NCBI GenBank assembly: GCA_034675505.1
Contig: JAUCDD010000025.1
Span: 372,001-436,000 of the forward strand
Direction: 5' to 3'
From: Melaminivora sp034675505
GTDB lineage: Bacteria > Pseudomonadota > Gammaproteobacteria > Burkholderiales > Burkholderiaceae_C
Length of the DNA: 64,000 bases
Shown one piece after another: positions 32,941-42,464 of this stretch. Numbering within the stretch: position 1 is the stretch's first letter; every line of letters starts with the position of its first letter. Made by a program: the position numbers and the translations under genes. The notes beneath the pieces were generated by a model. It saw nothing but the letters and a program-made list of their open reading frames with translations, was not told the DNA's origin and did not search any database.

Positions 32941-34312
32941 ATGGGTATTTACGTGATCCGCATGCCCGATATTGGCGAGGGCATTGCCGAGGTGGAGCTG
33001 GTGGCCTGGCACGTGCAGCCGGGCGACGTGGTGGCCGAGGACCAGCCGATTGCCGACGTGATGACCGACAAGGCGACGGTGGAGATCCCCGCGCACGTGC
33101 CGGGCAAGGTGCTCAGCGTGGGCGGCGCCGTGGGCCAGGTGCTGGCCGTGGGGGCCGAGCTGGTGCGGCTGGAGGTGGAAGGGGAGGGCAACCTGAAAGA
33201 AGGCGCCTCTTCACTCCCTCCCCCTCTGGGGGAGGGCGGGGGTGGGGGCCGGTCGGCTGTGGGCACGCAGGTGGATAAATCAACCGGCGCTGGCCCTCAC
33301 CCCAACCCTCTCCCAGAGGGAGAGGGAGCAAACAGGAGCAAAAAAAACGGCTCCAGTCAGCGTAAATCAAGCGCGAATAGCTACACATTCGATAGTGGAG
33401 CAGCCGCGTGTTGGCGCCATCGCCCGCGCCCCAGGCGAGCGCCCGCTGGCCTCGCCCGCCGTGCGCCGCCTAGCGCAGGACCGCGGCATCGACCTGCGCT
33501 ACGTGCACGGCAGCGGCCCGGCCGGCCAGATCCGCCACGAGGACCTGGAGGCCTACGCCGCCAGTGGCGGCCAGCCGAAGGCACAGGGCAGTTCGCAATA
33601 TGTGCAGCGCCACGGCGAGGAGCAAATCCCCGTCATCGGCCTGCGCCGCCGAATAGCCCAGAAGATGCAGGAGGCCAAGCGCCGCATCCCGCACTTCAGC
33701 TACGTCGAGGAGATCGACGTGACCGAGCTGGAAGCCCTGCGCCAGCGCCTGAACCAGCTGCACGGCGCCACGCGCGGCAAGCTGACGCTGCTGCCCTTCC
33801 TGGCCCGCGCCATGGTGCTGGCGCTGCGAGACTTCCCGCAGATCAACGCCCGCTACGACGACGAGGCCGGCACCGTCACGCGCTACGACGCCGTGCACCT
33901 GGGGCTGGCCACGCAGACCGACGCCGGCCTGATGGTGCCCGTGCTGCGCCACGCCGAAAGCCTGGACCTGTGGCAGTGCGCCGCGGCGATTGCCCGCGTG
34001 GCCGAAGGCGCGCGCACCGGCAAGGCCGCGCGCGAGGAGCTTTCGGGCTCCACCATCACCCTGACCAGCCTGGGCGCCCTGGGCGGCATCGCCAGCACCC
34101 CGGTCATCAACCACCCGGAAGTCGCCATCGTCGGCGTCAACCGCATGGTGCAGCGCCCCATGTTCGCCAGCAACGGGCAGGTGGTCGCGCGCCAGCTCAT
34201 GAACCTGTCCTCGTCGTTCGACCACCGCGTGGTGGACGGCATGGACGCGGCGCGCTTCATCCAGGCCATGCGCGCCCTGCTCGAAACCCCGGCCCTGCTG
34301 TTCGTGGAGTGA
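32941..34312 (+). pseudogene. bkdB: Branched-chain 2-oxoacid dehydrogenase E2, with a repeat and a frame change in its linker
   Basis: The dihydrolipoamide acyltransferase core. The lipoyl domain is in one frame (MGIYVIRMPDIGEGIAEVEL, lipoyl Lys in MTDKATVEIPA). The E1/E3-binding and catalytic domains are in the next frame: RPLASPAVRRLAQDRGIDLR, VHGSGPAGQIRHEDLEAY, then IAQKMQEAKRRIPHFSYVEE and the catalytic SFDHRVVDGMDAARF. The join falls in the linker between 33197 and about 33390, where both frames are open. The linker consists of a palindromic repeat (33215-33330) followed by a run of eight A (33340-33347). The gene is one base out (1372 nt). Real breakage, slippage or an assembly error are all possible. 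Confidence 0.85.
33215..33330. repeat. Palindromic repeat inside the bkdB coding region
   Basis: The copy consists of tccctccccctctgggggag ... gtgggggccgg and its partner ggccctcaccccaaccctct ... cccagagggagaggga. Translated in the lipoyl frame it gives SLPPPLGEGGGGG and PHPNPLPEGEGAN, the kind of sequence such repeats always encode. It occupies the flexible linker between the lipoyl and subunit-binding domains. Confidence 0.8.
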
Positions 34313-34317
34313 ATGAC

Positions 34318-34488
34318 ATGAAACACCCCCTGAGTCGCCTTCGGCGCCTTCCCCCCTCAAGGGGGACGACGCCAGTGGCCGGGCAAAGCCCGCTCCACGG
34401 CGTCCGCTGGCCTGGCCTGCTCCGCGGCCATTGGCTTCTTTGCGGTTTACGGTCTGCGGGCAGCGCACAGCGCGACAGAGCAACTGAT
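34318..34488. repeat. Spacer with a dispersed GC-rich repeat before lpdV
   Basis: The 170 bp between bkdB and lpdV hold ccccctgagtcgccttcggc, cccctcaagggggacgacgc (a short hairpin ccccctcaaggggg) and further GC-rich sequence of a type repeated in Comamonadaceae genomes. No gene. It separates lpdV from the operon but probably does not end it. Confidence 0.5.
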
Positions 34489-35886
<1,398 letters not shown>

Positions 35887-36020
35887 CGCGCAGCGTGGGA
35901 GTCACTGCGCGCCGGCTACGGTCGGCTCGTCTTTTCATTGGCGCAGCGCCGCCACCTCGCTGCCGCACCCGCGCCGCAGCCGGCACAATCCCGGCGCTTC
36001 ACCAATAAAACTCCGCTCGC

Positions 36021-36998
36021 ATGAGCCTCGCGCCCTCCCATCTGCACGTGGACTACGTCCACGACAACCTCGCCGCGCTGCTTGGCGCGCCCGACCTACT
36101 GGCCGTATTCGGCTTCGGCCCCGACGCGCCGCGCTCGGACGATCCACGCTACCTGCGCGTGCCGCTCGCGCCGTTTGGTGCGCCGGTGCTGGAATGCTGG
36201 CGCGCGGGCGCGCCGGTCACTCGCGGGCGCGAGGGCGCGGTGCAGTGGGCGTCGGACGGCGCCTGGCTGTTCGGCGCGATCGAGGTCGATGAGGCGAGCG
36301 CCGGCGGCATCACGGCTGCCGCACGCACGGCGTACGACACGCTCACCCGCTTCGTGCACGCGCGCGGCTTTCCACACCTGATCCGCATCTGGAACTACCT
36401 CGACGCCATCACCCAGGGCGAGGGCGATGGCGAGCGCTACCGCGAATTCTGCGTCGGCCGCGCGCAGGGCCTGGGATCGTTCGACGTTGCCGCGCTGCCC
36501 GCCGCCACTGCCATCGGCCGGCGCGACGGCGCGCGCGTGCTGCAGGTCTACTGGCTGGCTGCGCAGGTGCCGGGAACGCCGCTGGAAAACCCGCGCCAGG
36601 TCAGCGCCTACCGCTACCCGCGCCAGTACGGCCCGCAGTCGCCCAGCTTCGCGCGCGCCATGCTGCCGCCGACGGCCGGCCACATGCCGCTGCTGCTTTC
36701 GGGCACCGCAGCGGTGGTCGGGCACGCATCGCAGCACGCCGGCTCGCTGTCCGCGCAGATCGACGAGACCATGCGCAATTTCGACGCGCTCGTGCAGGCC
36801 GCGCGCGCCCGTCAACCCGCACTGCCCACGGTATTCGGCCCAGGCACGCGCCTGAAGGTCTATGTGCGCGATGCCGCCGACCTGCCCACGGTGGAGCGCG
36901 CGCTGCGCGAGCGGCTGGTGGGCGTGCCCTTCATTGTTCTCCATGCAGCCATCTGCCGCAGCGAGTTGGCGCTGGAGATCGACGGGGTGCACTGCTGA
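36021..36998 (+). CDS. XanB2/FkbO-type chorismatase (pteridine-dependent-dioxygenase-like)
   Basis: A 325-residue member of the chorismatase family. The Xanthomonas relative XanB2 converts chorismate into 3- and 4-hydroxybenzoate for pigment and ubiquinone synthesis. Visible family blocks: RYLRVPLAPFGAPVLECWRA, VQWASDGAWLFGAIEVDE, LTRFVHARGFPHLIRIWNYL, ENPRQVSAYRYPRQYGPQSP and FARAMLPPTAGHMPLLLSGT, ending LHAAICRSELALEIDG with the acidic active-site segment. No pigment or aryl-polyene gene lies nearby, so a stand-alone role supplying 4-hydroxybenzoate for ubiquinone is likely. It follows lpdV by 134 bp on the same strand, but metabolically it is unrelated. Confidence 0.85.
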   Translation: MSLAPSHLHVDYVHDNLAALLGAPDLLAVFGFGPDAPRSDDPRYLRVPLAPFGAPVLECWRAGAPVTRGREGAVQWASDGAWLFGAIEVDEASAGGITAAARTAYDTLTRFVHARGFPHLIRIWNYLDAITQGEGDGERYREFCVGRAQGLGSFDVAALPAATAIGRRDGARVLQVYWLAAQVPGTPLENPRQVSAYRYPRQYGPQSPSFARAMLPPTAGHMPLLLSGTAAVVGHASQHAGSLSAQIDETMRNFDALVQAARARQPALPTVFGPGTRLKVYVRDAADLPTVERALRERLVGVPFIVLHAAICRSELALEIDGVHC

Positions 36999-37089
36999 GA
37001 TCAAGTGCGCGGGCCTTGCCCGCGCTGCGAGGCAGGTAGAGCTGCCATCTTCAATTTCTCATTTCTTTCACAGCCCGCGGGCCTGCGCC

Positions 37090-37380
37090 TCACACGTGGC
37101 GGCCAGCATCCATACGCTGGTGCAGTACCCGCACCACGACGACTGCGTCGCCCTCCAGGCGGTAATACACGCCGTGCTGCTCCACCCAGCTGCGGCGATA
37201 GCCGGCGCGGATGGCATCACAACGCTGGCCGGATTCCGGCGCTTGCGCCAGCGACTGGAAGGCTGTCTCCAGCGCATCCAGGTAATGCAGCGCTTGCGCC
37301 CTGCCCCAGCGCTGCTCGGTGTAATCCCAAATGGCTTCCAGATCGCGCAGCGCCGCTGGCGTCAGGCGCAACTCAGCCAT
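37090..37380 (-). CDS. parE: ParE/RelE-superfamily toxin
   Basis: A 96-residue toxin, from ATG 37380 (MAELRLTPAALRDLEAIWDY). It has the ParE pattern: an N-terminal strand, two helices (QALHYLDALETAFQSLAQAP), a basic strand RAGYRRSWVEQHGVYYRLEG and the final DAVVVVRVLHQRMDAGRHV. ParE toxins poison DNA gyrase. The start overlaps the end of the antitoxin gene by 8 bp. The pair lies between unrelated chromosomal genes, with no attC, so it is not an integron cassette. Confidence 0.88.
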   Translation of the reverse strand: MAELRLTPAALRDLEAIWDYTEQRWGRAQALHYLDALETAFQSLAQAPESGQRCDAIRAGYRRSWVEQHGVYYRLEGDAVVVVRVLHQRMDAGRHV

Positions 37381-37630
37381 TTGCAACCGATCGCTTTGCC
37401 AGCATGCGCGTCCGGAACGCCTGTGTGTCAAATGGCTGGGGCTCGCCACTGTTTTCGCCCTCCAGCAGGGCGGAGCGTAGCGCTTGCAACTCGGACATGC
37501 GTTCCTGTTCGTGGCGGATCAGCGCGCGAATCACTTCGCTGTCGTTGGTGAAATGCCCTGCCTCGATCTGCGCCTTGATCCAGCCATCCTGGGTATCGGT
37601 AAGGGTGATGGTTTTGCGCACTGTGGACAT
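37373..37630 (-). CDS. parD: ParD-family antitoxin
   Basis: An 85-residue antitoxin. The N-terminal ribbon-helix-helix (MSTVRKTITLTDTQDGWIKA, then GHFTNDSEVIRALIRHEQER) binds the operon promoter, and the C-terminal part (residues about 50-85) is the toxin-binding tail. First gene of the leftward parDE pair, with the toxin overlapping its 3' end. The ribosome site is GGAGG-like (aaaggcctcc on the complement). Confidence 0.9.
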   Translation of the reverse strand: MSTVRKTITLTDTQDGWIKAQIEAGHFTNDSEVIRALIRHEQERMSELQALRSALLEGENSGEPQPFDTQAFRTRMLAKRSVANG

Positions 37631-37846
37631 GAAAGGCCTCCAAAGAGTGCTTTCATCATACTATTGGTGCACCGAGGACTGCGCGCGGCTCAGCCAGATC
37701 GTGGAGATGGGGGTGGTGACGCAGTTGCCGCGCGGGTGAACCAGGAAGGGCCGCTCTCTGGCCGCCAGGCCAGAGGAAACCCCCAGCGCCTAAAATGCCC
37801 CCTTCGCGCACGCCCCGCCGTGCGCCTTTTCTTTTGCCCGCCCGCC

Positions 37847-38803
37847 ATGCTGACCTTCCAACAGATCATCCTGAAACTGCAGTCCTACTGGGCTGACCAC
37901 GGCTGCGCACTCTTGCAGCCCTACGACATGGAAGTCGGCGCCGGCACGTCGCACACCGCTACATTTTTGCGAGCGCTGGGCCCGGAGCCCTGGCGCGCCG
38001 CCTACGTGCAGCCCAGCCGCCGGCCCAAGGACGGGCGCTACGGCGACAACCCCAACCGCCTGCAGCACTACTACCAGTACCAGGTGGTCCTGAAGCCCGC
38101 TCCGGCCAACATCCTGGAGCTGTACCTGGGCAGCCTGGAGACGCTCGGGTTCGACCTCAAGAAGAACGACATCCGCTTTGTCGAGGATGACTGGGAGAAC
38201 CCCACGCTGGGCGCCTGGGGCCTGGGCTGGGAGGTGTGGCTGAACGGCATGGAGGTCACCCAGTTCACCTACTTCCAGCAGGTCGGCGGCATCGACTGCA
38301 AGCCCGCCACGGGCGAGATCACCTACGGCCTGGAGCGCCTGGCGATGTACCTGCAGGGCGTGGACAACGTCTACAACCTGACCTGGACTGAAAGCAAGGA
38401 CGGCACCAAGCTGACCTACGGCGACGTGTACCACCAGAACGAGGTGGAGCAGTCCACCTACAACTTCGAGCATTCCGACGCCGAGTTCCTGTTCACCGCC
38501 TTCAACGCGCACGAGAAGCAGGCCCAGCACCTGATGGCCGAGCAGCTGGCCCTGCCGGCCTACGAGCAGGTGCTCAAGGCTGCGCACACCTTCAACCTGC
38601 TGGACGCGCGCGGGGCGATTTCGGTGACCGAGCGCGCCGCATACATCGCCCGCATCCGCAACCTGGCGCGCGCCGTGGCCCGTGCCTACCTGGACAGCCG
38701 CGTGCGCCTGGGCTTTCCGATGGCGCAGCGCGCGCATGCCGACGAGGTGCTGGCCGAGCTGGCCCGCGCCGCCGAGCAGCAGCAACACAAGAAAGCGGCC
38801 TGA
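37847..38803 (+). CDS. glyQ: Glycine--tRNA ligase alpha subunit
   Basis: A 318-residue alpha subunit of the bacterial alpha2beta2 glycyl-tRNA synthetase, which binds ATP and glycine. The start MLTFQQIILKLQSYWADHGC is the family norm. Visible: PYDMEVGAGTSHTATFLRAL, YVQPSRRPKDGRYGDNPNRL, EVWLNGMEVTQFTYFQQVGG and GLERLAMYLQGVDNVYNL (class II motif 3), each closely conserved. It pairs with glyS 205 bp downstream, across a palindromic repeat that breaks the usual tight spacing. Confidence 0.97.
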   Translation: MLTFQQIILKLQSYWADHGCALLQPYDMEVGAGTSHTATFLRALGPEPWRAAYVQPSRRPKDGRYGDNPNRLQHYYQYQVVLKPAPANILELYLGSLETLGFDLKKNDIRFVEDDWENPTLGAWGLGWEVWLNGMEVTQFTYFQQVGGIDCKPATGEITYGLERLAMYLQGVDNVYNLTWTESKDGTKLTYGDVYHQNEVEQSTYNFEHSDAEFLFTAFNAHEKQAQHLMAEQLALPAYEQVLKAAHTFNLLDARGAISVTERAAYIARIRNLARAVARAYLDSRVRLGFPMAQRAHADEVLAELARAAEQQQHKKAA

Positions 38804-38811
38804 GCCCTCCC

Positions 38812-38933
38812 GTTCTCCCTCTCCCCCTGGGAGAGGAGGGCTGGGGTGAGGGCCGGCGCAGCCCCAGCGCCCCTTGCAAGCCCCCTCGCCCCGGCCCTCT
38901 CCCGCCCAAGCGCGAGAGGGGGAAAAGAATGGC
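38812..38933. repeat. Palindromic repeat between glyQ and glyS
   Basis: Two facing copies: ttctccctctccccctggga ... ggctggggtgagggc and ccctcgccccggccctctcc ... gcgagagggggaaaag. Same family as at 698 and 33215. It is followed at about 38982 by aagcgccaatagctatcaaa, a second, shorter dispersed repeat. Confidence 0.78.
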
Positions 38934-39008
38934 CTTGTCGCCGCATTCACAAAAGAATCCGCTCCCGGCCCTTTTAAAACAAGCGCCAATAGCTATCAAA
39001 TTTGCACC

Positions 39009-41183
39009 ATGACCACCGCCAACCTGCTCGTTGAACTGTTCGTCGAAGAACTCCCGCCGAAGGCGCTGCACAAGCTGGGCGAGGCCTTTGCCGGCGTGCT
39101 GCACGAGCAGCTGGCCGCGCAGGGCCTGGCGGCAGGCGGCTCGCAGGTCACGGCCTATGCCTCGCCGCGCCGCCTGGCCGCGCACATCACGCAGGTAGCG
39201 GCCACCGCGCCCGACCGGGCGGTGGAGCAAAAGCTGATGCCCGTCGCCGTGGGCCTGGACAAGGACGGCCAGCCCACGCCGGCGCTGGCCAAGAAGCTCG
39301 CCGCGCTGGGCGCCGGCCCCGAGGCTGCGGCGAGCCTCAAGCGCGTGCACGACGGCAAGGCCGAGGTGCTGTACTGGCAGAGCACCGCGCGCGGCGCCAC
39401 ATTGGCCGACGGCCTGCAAAAGGCGCTGGATGAGGCCATTGCCAGGCTGCCCATCCCCAAGGTCATGCGCTACCAGCTGCAGGATGGCTGGAGCAGCGTG
39501 CACTTCGTGCGCCCGGCGCACGGCCTGGTGGCGCTGCACGGCGGCGAGGTGGTGGCAGGCGTGCAGGCGCTGGGCCTGGCGGCCGGGCGCGAGACGCACG
39601 GCCACCGCTTCGAGGCCAGGGCCGAGCCGGTGGTCTTGCACGACGCCGACAGCTACGCCCGCCAGCTGCGCGATGAGGGCGCCGTGATCGCCAGCTTTGC
39701 CGAGCGCCGCGCCGAGATCGCGCGCCAGCTCGAAGCTGCGGCAGCGCAGGTGGGCGGCGGCGCGCAGCCCATCCGCGACGATGCGCTGCTGGATGAGGTG
39801 ACGGCCCTGGTCGAGCGCCCCAACGTGCTGGTCTGCGCCTTCGACGAGGAGTTCCTTGCCGTGCCGCAGGAATGCCTGATCCTGACCATGAAGGCCAACC
39901 AGAAATACTTCCCGCTGCTGGGCGAGCAGGGGCGCCTGACGCACCGCTTCCTGGTGGTGAGCAACATCAGCCCGCAGGACGCCAGCGCCGTCATCCAGGG
40001 CAACGAGCGCGTCGTGCGCCCACGCCTGGCGGATGCCAAGTTCTTCTTCGACCAGGATCGCAAGAAGACCCTGGCCAGCCGGGTGCCGCTGCTGGACAAG
40101 GTGGTTTATCACAACCAGCTGGGCACGCAAGGCGAGCGCGTGGAGCGCGTGCGCACCATCGCCCGCGCCATCGGCATGCGGCTTTTCGAGGCGCTGGCGC
40201 AGCAGCACGGCATCGACAACACGCAGGACGCCGAGGTGGCGCAGGACTACCTGATGACCTGCGTGGACAACGCCGCGCTACTGGCCAAGACCGACCTGCT
40301 CACCGACATGGTGGGCGAGTTCCCCGAGCTGCAGGGCACCATGGGCGCCTACTACGCCGTGAGCGACGGCCTGCCCGACGACGTGGCCCATGCCATCGAG
40401 GACCACTACAAGCCGCGCTTCGCCGGCGACAGCCTGCCGCGCGGCAACGTGGGCCTGGCGCTGGCGCTGGCCGACAAGCTGGAAACCCTGGTCGGCATGT
40501 TCGGCATCGGCAACCTTCCCACGGGCGACCGCGACCCCTTCGCGCTGCGCCGCCACGCGCTGGGCGTGATCCGCATGCTGATCGAGCGGGACATGCCGCT
40601 GCAGCTGCCCGACCTGCTGGCCGCAAGCGCCCAGGCCTTCGGCGCGCGCATCGATGCGGCATCGACGGCGCTGCTGGCCGACTTCATCTACGACCGCCTG
40701 GCCGGCAGCCTGCGCGAGCAGGGCTACAGCAGCCAGGAAGTGGACGCCGTCATCGCCCTGCGCCCCGCACGCTTGGCGCTGGTGCCTCGCCAGCTCGAAG
40801 CCGTGCGCGCCTTCGCCACGCTGGAGCAGGCGCCGGCGCTGGCGGCGGCGAACAAGCGCGTGGGCAACATCCTGAAGAAGGCCGAAGCCGAAGGCCCGAT
40901 CGATCCGCACGTCAACGAAGGCCTGCTGTGCGAGCAGGCCGAGCAGGACCTGTACGCCGCGCTGCAGCGCTTCGTGCCCGAGGCCGATGCGCAGTTCGAG
41001 CGCGGCGACTACTCCGCCAGCCTGCAGACCCTGGCGGCGCTGCGCGCGCCGGTGGATGCGTTCTTCGACGACGTCATGGTCAACACCGACGACCTGGCCG
41101 TGCGCCTCAACCGCCAGGGCCTGCTCAAGCGGCTGCACCTGGCCATGAACCGCGTGGCCGACCTCTCGCGCCTGGCGGGGTGA
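39009..41183 (+). CDS. glyS: Glycine--tRNA ligase beta subunit
   Basis: A 724-residue subunit that recognises tRNA-Gly. From ATG 39009: MTTANLLVELFVEELPPKAL, the classic start. Further blocks: YASPRRLAAHITQVA, FVRPAHGLVALHGGEVV, PQECLILTMKANQKYFPLLG, the HD-like segment GNERVVRPRLADAKFFFDQD, YKPRFAGDSLPRGNVGLALA with LADKLETLVGMFGIG, and a C-terminal anticodon-binding ALRAPVDAFFDDVMVNTDDL. The length is normal. The stop overlaps the GTG start of the next gene (GTGA). Confidence 0.97.
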   Translation: MTTANLLVELFVEELPPKALHKLGEAFAGVLHEQLAAQGLAAGGSQVTAYASPRRLAAHITQVAATAPDRAVEQKLMPVAVGLDKDGQPTPALAKKLAALGAGPEAAASLKRVHDGKAEVLYWQSTARGATLADGLQKALDEAIARLPIPKVMRYQLQDGWSSVHFVRPAHGLVALHGGEVVAGVQALGLAAGRETHGHRFEARAEPVVLHDADSYARQLRDEGAVIASFAERRAEIARQLEAAAAQVGGGAQPIRDDALLDEVTALVERPNVLVCAFDEEFLAVPQECLILTMKANQKYFPLLGEQGRLTHRFLVVSNISPQDASAVIQGNERVVRPRLADAKFFFDQDRKKTLASRVPLLDKVVYHNQLGTQGERVERVRTIARAIGMRLFEALAQQHGIDNTQDAEVAQDYLMTCVDNAALLAKTDLLTDMVGEFPELQGTMGAYYAVSDGLPDDVAHAIEDHYKPRFAGDSLPRGNVGLALALADKLETLVGMFGIGNLPTGDRDPFALRRHALGVIRMLIERDMPLQLPDLLAASAQAFGARIDAASTALLADFIYDRLAGSLREQGYSSQEVDAVIALRPARLALVPRQLEAVRAFATLEQAPALAAANKRVGNILKKAEAEGPIDPHVNEGLLCEQAEQDLYAALQRFVPEADAQFERGDYSASLQTLAALRAPVDAFFDDVMVNTDDLAVRLNRQGLLKRLHLAMNRVADLSRLAG

Positions 41184-41797
41184 GCGCCACGGGCGGCGCC
41201 GCCGCGGCCCGCGTGCCGGGGCACCCGGGCGCGTGGCTGGTGTTTGCGCCGCTGCTCGCGCTGGTCGGGCTGCGCTGGGTGCTGGCCTGGCTGCAGGAGC
41301 GCGCCGGCGCACCGCCGGCGTGGCCGCTGGTGCCCTTCGAGGGCGCGCAGGACCCCTGGGGCTGGCTGGCCGGCGCCGGCTGGGTGCTGGGCGGGCTGGC
41401 GCTGCTGGCGCTGGCCGGCGCAGGGCTGCGCCGCCGCTGCGGGCCGCGTGCGCTGTGGCGCGCGCTGGCGGCGTTGTGGATCGGCGCTGCGCTGGCCGGC
41501 TGCGGCGCGCAGGGGCTGCAGTTTCTCAACCTGCGCGGCCTGGTGGCGCAGCCCCGGCCGCTGGCCGCGCGCGTGCTCGGCGCGCGCAGCGTGGCGCCTT
41601 CGCAGCGCAGCGCCGGGGGCACGCTGCTGGTGCTGCAGCTGCCCGGCGAGCCGGCGCAGCAGGCACTCATCGACGATCCGGCCGCCGCCGCCCTGCCTGC
41701 CGGCCAGATGCTGGCGCTGCACTGGGCGCGCGGGCGCTGGTGGGGGCGCTATGCCACGGGCTGGCAGCGCGGCGCGCCGGCGGATGCGCCGCGATAA
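41180..41797 (+). CDS. Conserved membrane protein of unknown function between glyS and gmhB
   Basis: A 205-residue protein from GTG 41180, overlapping glyS by 4 bp. Hydrophobic segments: AWLVFAPLLALVGLRWVLAW, GWLAGAGWVLGGLALLALAGA and LWRALAALWIGAALAG (the last ends AGCGAQGL, resembling a lipobox but internal). A C-terminal domain of about 80 residues (RVLGARSVAPSQRSAGGTLL, LVLQLPGEPAQQALIDDPAA) is probably periplasmic. It sits in a tight rightward row with gmhB. The place between glyS and gmhB is conserved in related genomes as I recall, but no function is known. Confidence 0.75.
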   Translation: MSATGGAAAARVPGHPGAWLVFAPLLALVGLRWVLAWLQERAGAPPAWPLVPFEGAQDPWGWLAGAGWVLGGLALLALAGAGLRRRCGPRALWRALAALWIGAALAGCGAQGLQFLNLRGLVAQPRPLAARVLGARSVAPSQRSAGGTLLVLQLPGEPAQQALIDDPAAAALPAGQMLALHWARGRWWGRYATGWQRGAPADAPR

Positions 41798-41806
41798 TCC
41801 CTGCCC

Positions 41807-42403
41807 ATGAAACTCGCCATCCTGGACCGCGACGGATTGCTCAACGCCCTGGGCGAGGGCTTCATCGCCTCGCCTGCCGACTGGCAGCCGCTGCCCGGCG
41901 CACTGGAGGGCGTGGCGCTGCTCAACCAGGCCGGCTGGCACGTGGTCGTGGCCACCAACCAGCCGGGGCTGGGCGGCGGCCTGTTCGATGCGCAGACGCT
42001 GGTGGCCATCCATGCGCGCATGTACCGCGAGCTGGCGGCACTGGGCGGGCGCATCGACGCGGTGTTCTACTGCCCGCACACCGAGGGCCAGGGCTGCCAT
42101 TGCCGCAAGCCGGCTGCCGGGCTGCTGCAGCAGATCCGCGAACGCTACGGCATCGAGGGCAGCAGCATCGCCGTGATCGGCAGCTGCCGGGCGCACCTGC
42201 AGGCGGGCGCGGCCCTGGCGGGCGCGCAGCTGCACCTGGTGTGCAGCGGCGCTTCGGCCGCGCTCGATCCCGCCCAGGCGCTGGCGCCGGACTGGCCGCC
42301 CGGCGTACAGGTGCACGCCAGCCTGGAGGCGGCTGCGCGCCACCTGGCGCAGCCGCCCGCCGGGGGCCTGCCGCCGCCGGGCGCTGCACTATCGAATACA
42401 TAG
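41807..42403 (+). CDS. gmhB: D-glycero-beta-D-manno-heptose 1,7-bisphosphate 7-phosphatase (HAD family), altered motif
   Basis: A 198-residue HAD phosphatase that acts in LPS heptose synthesis. Motif I is LAILDRDGLLNALGEGF (Asp7 nucleophile, Asp9), the GmhB zinc loop is YCPHTEGQGCHCRKP (Cys/His ligands), and motif II is VVVATNQPGLGGG. Motif IV is unusual: the expected GDSLRDLQAG reads GSCRAHLQAG (residues 125-134), replacing both Mg2+-binding aspartates by Ser126 and His130. The enzyme may therefore be impaired or rely on a different residue. The position beside plsC and glyS is the usual Burkholderiales one. Confidence 0.85.
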   Translation: MKLAILDRDGLLNALGEGFIASPADWQPLPGALEGVALLNQAGWHVVVATNQPGLGGGLFDAQTLVAIHARMYRELAALGGRIDAVFYCPHTEGQGCHCRKPAAGLLQQIRERYGIEGSSIAVIGSCRAHLQAGAALAGAQLHLVCSGASAALDPAQALAPDWPPGVQVHASLEAAARHLAQPPAGGLPPPGAALSNT

Positions 42404-42464
42404 CTGGAGGCCGGCACCTGGCGCCGGCCTGCGGCCTGAAACACTTCCATTGACCCGTTGTCCC

